Shown here: positions 61,324 to 64,000 of the stretch, piece by piece
How the letters are laid out: each line of letters starts with the position of its first letter
How positions within the stretch are numbered: position 1 is the stretch's first letter
Assembly (NCBI RefSeq): GCF_010015445.1
Contig: NC_053118.1
Location: 21,379,937 to 21,443,936, forward strand
Source: Perca fluviatilis
Taxonomy: Eukaryota > Chordata > Actinopteri > Perciformes > Percidae
Length of the DNA: 64,000 nt
Direction: 5' to 3'
Made by a program: the position numbers and the translations under genes
The notes under the pieces: model-generated
Database searches by the model: none
The model's input: the letters and a program-made list of their open reading frames with translations, nothing else
Told to the model about the DNA's origin: nothing

Positions 61324-61858
61324 TTTATGCTTAAAAGATCATAGCCTACTACACACAGCCTTTATCGTATTTTCTGTTATTTCGAACACACACACACACA
61401 CACACACACATTTCAATTGCATTTTATAGCAATATAAAAACAGTAGAAAAAAAATTGACAGTAGATAGTGAAGAATAAAGCTAAATTAACTACTTTAAAA
61501 GAATAATTACATTGCATTACAACTGGTTCTGACAGAAAGAGATCACAGTGTGATGCAGCTTACCACATCAATGGGACCAACCACAGGCAACTTTGGTTCT
61601 TTTTCTTTCTTCTTTCCATTCTTTTTGCTTTCACTGGAGAATATAAAAAGAATGATGCATGAATATAGTCTAATTGCATACAATTGTTTTCTAAAGAATA
61701 ACTGAGACACCTGTTACAGTATATAAATTGGTGCCGTTTGAAAACCATTGCTCTTGAAATCTTGGTTAGAAAAAGAGAGTTGCCTAGGCCTACTTTAAAT
61801 CTCCATTTTGTTCGAGTTTGGCTGTGCCCAACATTTCCGTTTCGTCCTTCACATCCAT
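37632..61858 (-). CDS. abcb4: ABCB1/ABCB4-type P-glycoprotein (multidrug/lipid ABC exporter)
   Basis: 27 coding exons (high to low coordinate): 61794-61858, 61564-61633, 60828-60990, 60693-60741, 60202-60393, 58756-58927, 58475-58599, 57813-57984, 57509-57622, 56277-56387, 56056-56181, 55648-55851, 55391-55561, 54133-54294, 53833-54018, 52803-52949, 52579-52683, 51930-52007, 51570-51653, 51229-51432, 51013-51113, 49872-50012, 43649-43805, 43344-43541, 42145-42351, 39139-39285 and 37632-37838. They give 1285 aa (human ABCB1 1280, ABCB4 1286) and all phases close. It is a full transporter, TMD-NBD-TMD-NBD. NBD1 has Walker A 430-438 (GSSGCGKST), signature MSGGQ 534-538, Asp558/Glu559 and His590. 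NBD2 has Walker A 1075-1083, LSGGQ 1181-1185, Asp1205/Glu1206 and His1237. Both sites look catalytically complete. A Ser/Arg-rich linker spans about 620-695 (RRKSRRGSS). The family exports amphipathic drugs or phosphatidylcholine at the plasma membrane. Sequence and the crot neighbour place it with ABCB1/ABCB4; the paralogue name is uncertain. Confidence 0.95.
38010..38560. mobile_element. Truncated copy of the ttaaaggtcc-type repeat (abcb intron 26)
   Basis: The left end ctcccatattatgctaattt and the following tttacatggtttaattttca match the family of 27684-28154. No matching right terminus was found before exon 26. A further repeat-like block begins ttaaagggatactgccagat at 38805. Confidence 0.55.
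39739..39931 (+). mobile_element. tRNA-derived SINE with 16-bp target-site duplication
   Basis: The A-box-like tagctcacctagtagagc and the B-box-like ggtttgattcc are correctly spaced, followed by a pyrimidine-rich body (ccccctctctctcccctttc) and an A-rich tail. The exact 16-bp duplication agaaatgtactgattt lies at 39723-39738 and 39932-39947. It lies in abcb intron 25, antisense to the gene. Confidence 0.9.
40290..40500 (-). pseudogene. Degenerate LINE reverse transcriptase fragment
   Basis: On the minus strand one frame reads GYTGAP, a stop, then [13 protein letters not shown]. This is the GAPQGxVLSPLLY motif of L2/CR1/Rex-type non-LTR reverse transcriptases with the Gln codon changed to a stop. 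Upstream ([10 protein letters not shown] and, in another frame, [16 protein letters not shown]) is compatible with the preceding region but shifts frame. It is a dead fragment in abcb intron 25. Confidence 0.65.
41381..42085. mobile_element. hAT-like non-autonomous element, right end truncated
   Basis: The left end tagggttgcaaaggggtgga and the inner ggaaatttccagaaactttc match a common fish hAT-type repeat. The inverted counterpart ccatggaaagtttccaac appears at about 42041-42058, but the terminal caaccct motif is missing. It lies in abcb intron 25. Confidence 0.6.
42600..43340. other. abcb intron 24, repeat-like but unassigned
   Basis: This stretch includes sequence typical of dispersed fish repeats (ttcagcgattttcaacctta, then agccgctaagccggccatag). 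I could not define ends or a family, and no exon is visible. Confidence 0.35.
43990..44495 (+). mobile_element. Old dispersed repeat D, left part (interrupted)
   Basis: Motifs ccaccactttggtttaaac, atctcaacaactattggata and the serial gttagcatgctgatgttagc belong to a very common fish repeat. The copy continues at 48575-48620 (ctagtgtgaagcctcac, then agcatggctgtagac) after a 4-kb insertion. A second copy, reversed, lies at about 54575-55245 and supplies the uninterrupted junction. Confidence 0.65.
44884..46683. mobile_element. DNA element C, nested in B, ~1.8 kb
   Basis: The left end ggggcctgtttcacaaaagc and the right end ttttgtgaaacaggcccc are inverted, and both carry ccaggataactg nearby. The interior contains a 42-nt-arm imperfect palindrome at 45991-46088. 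No coding region was recognised and no target duplication is clear; the superfamily is unassigned. Confidence 0.8.
45991..46088. repeat. Imperfect palindrome with ~42-nt arms
   Basis: The arms are 45991-46032 and 46047-46088. The inner 22 nt (aatttgggaggattgtacaa...) match with one mismatch across a 14-nt loop. Confidence 0.85.
47640..47812. repeat. Degenerate tandem repeat, four units, inside element B
   Basis: The motif ggtgcaaatagcatacattg, followed by attgtacca, recurs with changes about every 40-50 nt. An isolated related unit, ggtacgaatagcctcgg, lies near 47009. Confidence 0.75.
49259..49783. mobile_element. hAT-like MITE, 525 bp, with 8-bp target duplication
   Basis: The ends tataaagtttagattctcgg and ccgatctaagctcta are imperfect inverted repeats. 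An exact duplication GTACCAGT flanks the element (49251-49258, 49784-49791). The interior carries repeated cgggctcggg blocks. It sits 88 nt downstream of abcb exon 22 on the transcribed strand's intron side. Confidence 0.88.
50092..50947 (-). pseudogene. Tc1-like transposon relic with broken, rearranged transposase
   Basis: The ends cactcaactaaaggattatt and aataatcctttaggtgagtg are inverted and flanked by TA. On the minus strand the transposase is readable in pieces: an HTH start ([26 protein letters not shown]), then [20 protein letters not shown] and [17 protein letters not shown] with the second catalytic Asp region and GGGGGVMM. These pieces are separated by frameshifts. The third catalytic region is deleted. 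The C-terminal piece [20 protein letters not shown] is encoded on the plus strand (50148-50207), i.e. inverted relative to the rest. Length is 856 bp against roughly 1.2-1.6 kb for complete family members. It lies in abcb intron 21. Confidence 0.9.
51478..51557. repeat. (GT)n / GTGTAGGT repeat
   Basis: The GT run passes into units of gtgtgtag. It ends about 12 nt from the splice donor of abcb exon 19 (51570). Confidence 0.93.
52482..52562. repeat. (GT)n microsatellite
   Basis: About 40 units, ending about 15 nt from the splice donor of abcb exon 17 (52579). Confidence 0.96.
54428..55032. repeat. Direct duplication of ~143 bp (54428-54571 and 54891-55032)
   Basis: Both copies contain gagctgtgtgatgacattat, aacagtaaatcagctggcta and cccgtgaaagcttt in the same order and orientation, with about 10% differences. 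About 320 nt of the old repeat D lies between them. It lies in abcb intron 13. Confidence 0.9.
54575..55245 (-). mobile_element. Second copy of dispersed repeat D
   Basis: The minus-strand reading gives the same motifs as 43990-44495/48575-48620: the gctaatgctaacatcagtat block at the low end and the block around atttcatggcaatggatgga at the high end. The second duplicate segment (54891-55032) lies inside it. Confidence 0.55.
56589..56690. repeat. (AC)n microsatellite in abcb intron 9
   Basis: About 50 AC units preceded by three ggacac units (cggacacggacacggacac). Confidence 0.97.
57640..57725. repeat. (AC)n/(ACGC)n microsatellite next to abcb exon 9
   Basis: On the transcribed strand it becomes a (TG/CG)n tract ending about 18 nt before the acceptor of exon 9 (57622). 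Confidence 0.95.
58130..58245 (+). mobile_element. Possible LINE/SINE 3' tail fragment in abcb intron 7
   Basis: The sequence tgaagcacattgtattccac followed by gtgctatacaaataaag resembles the conserved 3' end shared by several fish LINEs and SINEs. No body is attached. Confidence 0.45.
58372..58449. repeat. (AC)n microsatellite next to abcb exon 7 donor
   Basis: About 38 units, ending roughly 26 nt from the exon 7 donor (58475). Confidence 0.96.
59215..59391 (+). mobile_element. tRNA-derived SINE inserted in a hAT-like fragment
   Basis: An A-box-like gtggtggatagagcaagc, a B-box gggttcgaatcc, a pyrimidine-rich body (ccccctctctctcacctagc) and an A-rich tail place it in the same family as 39739-39931. 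Flanks gaaaattatcattatcg (59198-59214) and gaaaattatcatcatcg (59392-59408) are a 17-bp duplication with one mismatch. The flanking sequence (ttagtcgatcaacagaaaat) resembles the 19400-19637 MITE family. Confidence 0.88.
59430..59690 (+). mobile_element. Dispersed fish repeat fragment
   Basis: The phrases tcaattcaattttattgata, gagtaggtctagaccacatt, caagagcaagcatttggcgc and cagaaacctcggacagaacc recur across many fish genomes in my experience. The class is not certain. The 72-bp GA repeat at 59979-60049 is separate. Confidence 0.5.
59700..59945 (+). mobile_element. Probable LINE 3'UTR tail
   Basis: The block ends catgctaataaagccccttt followed by ttgaatttgaatttga, a pattern typical of the 3' end of a non-LTR retrotransposon with a short tandem tail. 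Confidence 0.45.
59979..60049. repeat. (GA)n microsatellite
   Basis: About 36 GA units in abcb intron 5, polypurine on the + strand. Confidence 0.97.
61251..61411. repeat. Two (AC)n tracts in abcb intron 2
   Basis: 61251-61322 and 61387-61411, separated by about 65 nt of unique sequence. Confidence 0.95.
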
Positions 61859-62240
61859 GTCTGGGTCCTGTCAGATTTCACGTCTCAATCGAAACAATTT
61901 GGATCCTGTGATATAAAAACAAACAACCACCAAGAGCAGCTTTAGGATTCGCTCAACTGTATTAGTTTACACATTTATTAAAAACACAACAAAAGTAGAG
62001 GTAACATATAAAGTAGAATAGCCTACAATAGAAATAGACTAAAACAGGCGCTGACCCACCGGTTCTTCTCCGACCCGTATCAGTAGGCTATTAGTCCTCC
62101 GGTCTAGTTTTGACAAAGGTGGAAATCAGCACACGTGCGCCTCTCCTCCTCCTCTCCCCTCCTTTTTCCGCTTCATAAATTAAACAACAGGCGAGAGCTG
62201 CTGCAGGGTACAGAAGTCCGCTTCCCTGTATGTTTCACCT
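61859..62240 (-). promoter_or_regulatory. abcb gene 5'UTR and probable promoter
   Basis: On the minus strand an acceptor-like tctgacag lies at 61868-61875, nine nt before the ATG at 61858, and a donor-like CCG|gtgggtc lies at 62060/62059. This suggests a 5'UTR exon from about 62200 to 62060 and a ~190-nt intron. A CACGTG E-box lies at about 62133 and a polypyrimidine stretch (cctctcctcctcctctcccc) next to it. The start site is not determined. Confidence 0.4.
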
Positions 62241-62792
62241 TTCCTAACCAAAGGAATGCAAGCTTCCATAATTTGGGGAAATACATTTAAGATCGCTTTC
62301 TTGAAGAAAGGTGATCGGCTAATAAATAGTCCAGCTCATAACCACAAACCCCGTAAAATTGCAACTTTTTGTTTTTTAAATTTTCTTTTTTGTAGGCTAC
62401 TGATTAAACAAACAAGTTATAGACTAACGTGTAGGCTAAATGAGGTTTAGCGGTGCTGGAATGTTTGTTTTAGGGCCTACCTTTGGGCAGAGCCAAACCA
62501 GCTACGCCTATCTTCTCATCTAACGGTAACGGTTGACAAGAAAGCAAACAATATTTCCTAAAATGTCGAAATATTGCTGTCATTTAGGTAGGCTACATAG
62601 TTGCCTACCCACTATCGTATTTTAGGGGTTTTATGCAGCCTATTCATTTCTATTTAGGCTATCGATATGCCTACTGTAAGTTTGTTTGCATGTTAAAAAG
62701 CAGAGCACTGAAAATGCTCCGACAGTGAACAGGCAACTAATGCCTGCAACAATTCTCTCCTCGGACCGACACACATCAAGAGAGACTTCATG

Positions 62793-63428
62793 TAGGGTTG
62801 TACGATATTGACAAAATGTGATATTGCGATATCGATTATGAATAATGAGATACCTAAACATATGTAAAATTACAGTTATGAGAAAACACATCAAAATAGA
62901 TTCATAACAAATAAAACAAGTTTTCTTACAACACAATGTTTATTAGGCCCTACAACTGATGGTCATTGGACTGGTAGCCTACAACATGAATAAATAGGCT
63001 AATGACCATGTCTACAGAACAGGACATGTTTTAATGGTTGTAGCCTACCGTATAAAATATATAAAGAGGAACAGGACACAACTTTTCTTTCGCTTTTCTG
63101 ATTCGTTCCATTTAATTATCAATTTCTTCACTTACACTGTCACTCTGTCGAAATATGCACACGTCATGTAGCCTACGGTATGCTCCATAGGGTTTGTCAC
63201 GTAGTGGCCCTGTGCACTGACCACTAGGTAACTGGCCAATGAAATGATAATCATTATAGCGTTTTAAGCGGGCTCTAATTCAAACACAACTAAGCCACAC
63301 AGCCAACAGACGGGACGCAGCGCTCCACAACAAAATATTTCAAATATTGCAACCCCTTTCGATATAATATTGCGCAAAGTGATATTGCGATAATTATATT
63401 GAGTAGGCCTATATATCATGCACCCCTA
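62793..63428. mobile_element. hAT-like MITE, ~636 bp
   Basis: The left end tagggttgtacgatat and the right end atatatcatgcacccctac are imperfect inverted copies. Both ends are followed inward by gatattgcgata-type sequence. No matching 8-bp duplication remains. Confidence 0.65.
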
Positions 63429-63642
63429 CTAACGATTTGGTGCAGGTTATGCTATGCAGGCCTACTACCACTAATGTAAGTAGGCTAAATATAGCGCCAT
63501 GGAGACCTGGCATTGTTCTATGTTGTAGAATAAAATAGGCCTATGTAGACTCTCTGTTCAGTTGTCTGTCGACTGTTTGAGCTAACCGGCTAACTGTTAG
63601 CTTTCTCCACCATTCACGTTACAAACCCTATCAGCCTCTACG

Positions 63643-64000
63643 CCAGTGGTTCCCAACCTTTTTTCCTTGGCGCCCCCCCTACTCATGTCTTTTTTTAATA
63701 CAGAGGAGTTATCAGCACTTTTATGTTTCTCCACCATTTAAATCCCTGGCTACAGGTTTGACAAGGGCCCTAATTTGTGCAAGAGCTCCATTGCTTGAGG
63801 CAAATTAAGAACCAGAAAGCTGAAAGGTTTATCGGTTTGTTTGAAGAACAGCACTTATCGTGTTGTACCGTACCTTTCTCCTGTAGCTATAGGCTACTTT
63901 TGATACAAACTGGTTCAGGGATTTGAACCCTATTTGAGTTTCTTCTTGAATACTTCATATCTCTTAAATTAGTACAAACTAAACTAAAAGGTTATGTAAG
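63643..64000 (+). mobile_element. Left end of a hAT-like repeat, cut by the window edge
   Basis: cagtggttcccaaccttttt followed by ttggcgccccccct is the standard terminus of a common vertebrate hAT-type MITE. Its right end is not seen. Confidence 0.5.

Larger units (their letters stand above)
62241..64000. other. Upstream intergenic DNA with MITEs
   Basis: No gene is recognisable. It contains a hAT-like MITE (62793-63428) and, at the edge, another hAT-like end. Confidence 0.5.

Overview
The window is vertebrate nuclear DNA, almost certainly from a ray-finned (teleost) fish. The genes are split by GT-AG introns. There are many long (CA/GT)n microsatellites, two tRNA-derived SINEs with clear target-site duplications, and numerous DNA-transposon relics of hAT, Tc1/mariner and Harbinger-like type. 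All six protein genes read as orthologues of human genes. No prokaryotic genes, CRISPR arrays, rRNA genes or convincing tRNA genes were seen.

Layout on the + strand: the last four exons of fam171a1 (+, 3330-6916, with a 3'UTR to about 9.2 kb); complete nmt2 (+, 12 coding exons, 10046-15833, long 3'UTR to about 18.77 kb); rpp38 (-, one coding exon, 20012-20833); acbd7 (+, 4 exons, 23280-24507); crot (+, 16 coding exons plus a probable 5' leader exon, 25.6-35.0 kb); and an abcb1/abcb4-type P-glycoprotein gene (-, 27 coding exons, 61858 down to 37632). I rebuilt the exon structures by hand. In each complete gene the reading phase closes at every junction. Predicted lengths are Nmt2 492 aa, Rpp38 273, Acbd7 87, Crot 612 and Abcb 1285.

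The first four genes keep the order and relative orientation I recall for human 10p13 (FAM171A1-NMT2-RPP38-ACBD7). The last two keep the convergent CROT/ABCB4 pair of human 7q21. The two blocks meet within about 1 kb between acbd7 and crot. The genes are not an operon or a known pathway: Nmt2 myristoylates proteins, Rpp38 is an RNase P/MRP subunit, Acbd7 binds acyl-CoA, Crot is peroxisomal carnitine octanoyltransferase, Abcb is a membrane ATP-driven exporter and Fam171a1 is a single-pass membrane protein.

Most of the remaining DNA is introns, UTRs and mobile-element remains. The most structured part is abcb intron 22 (43806-49871). There, one hAT-like element sits in an older repeat, a second hAT-like element sits inside the first, and a third foldback element sits inside the second. 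Other points are a Tc1-like relic with an inverted internal segment, several foldback MITEs, a possible in-frame N-terminal extension of Crot, and (TG/CA)n tracts within about 30 nt of six splice sites. I saw no clearly new biological system; the findings are mainly genome-structure observations and testable gene-model questions.
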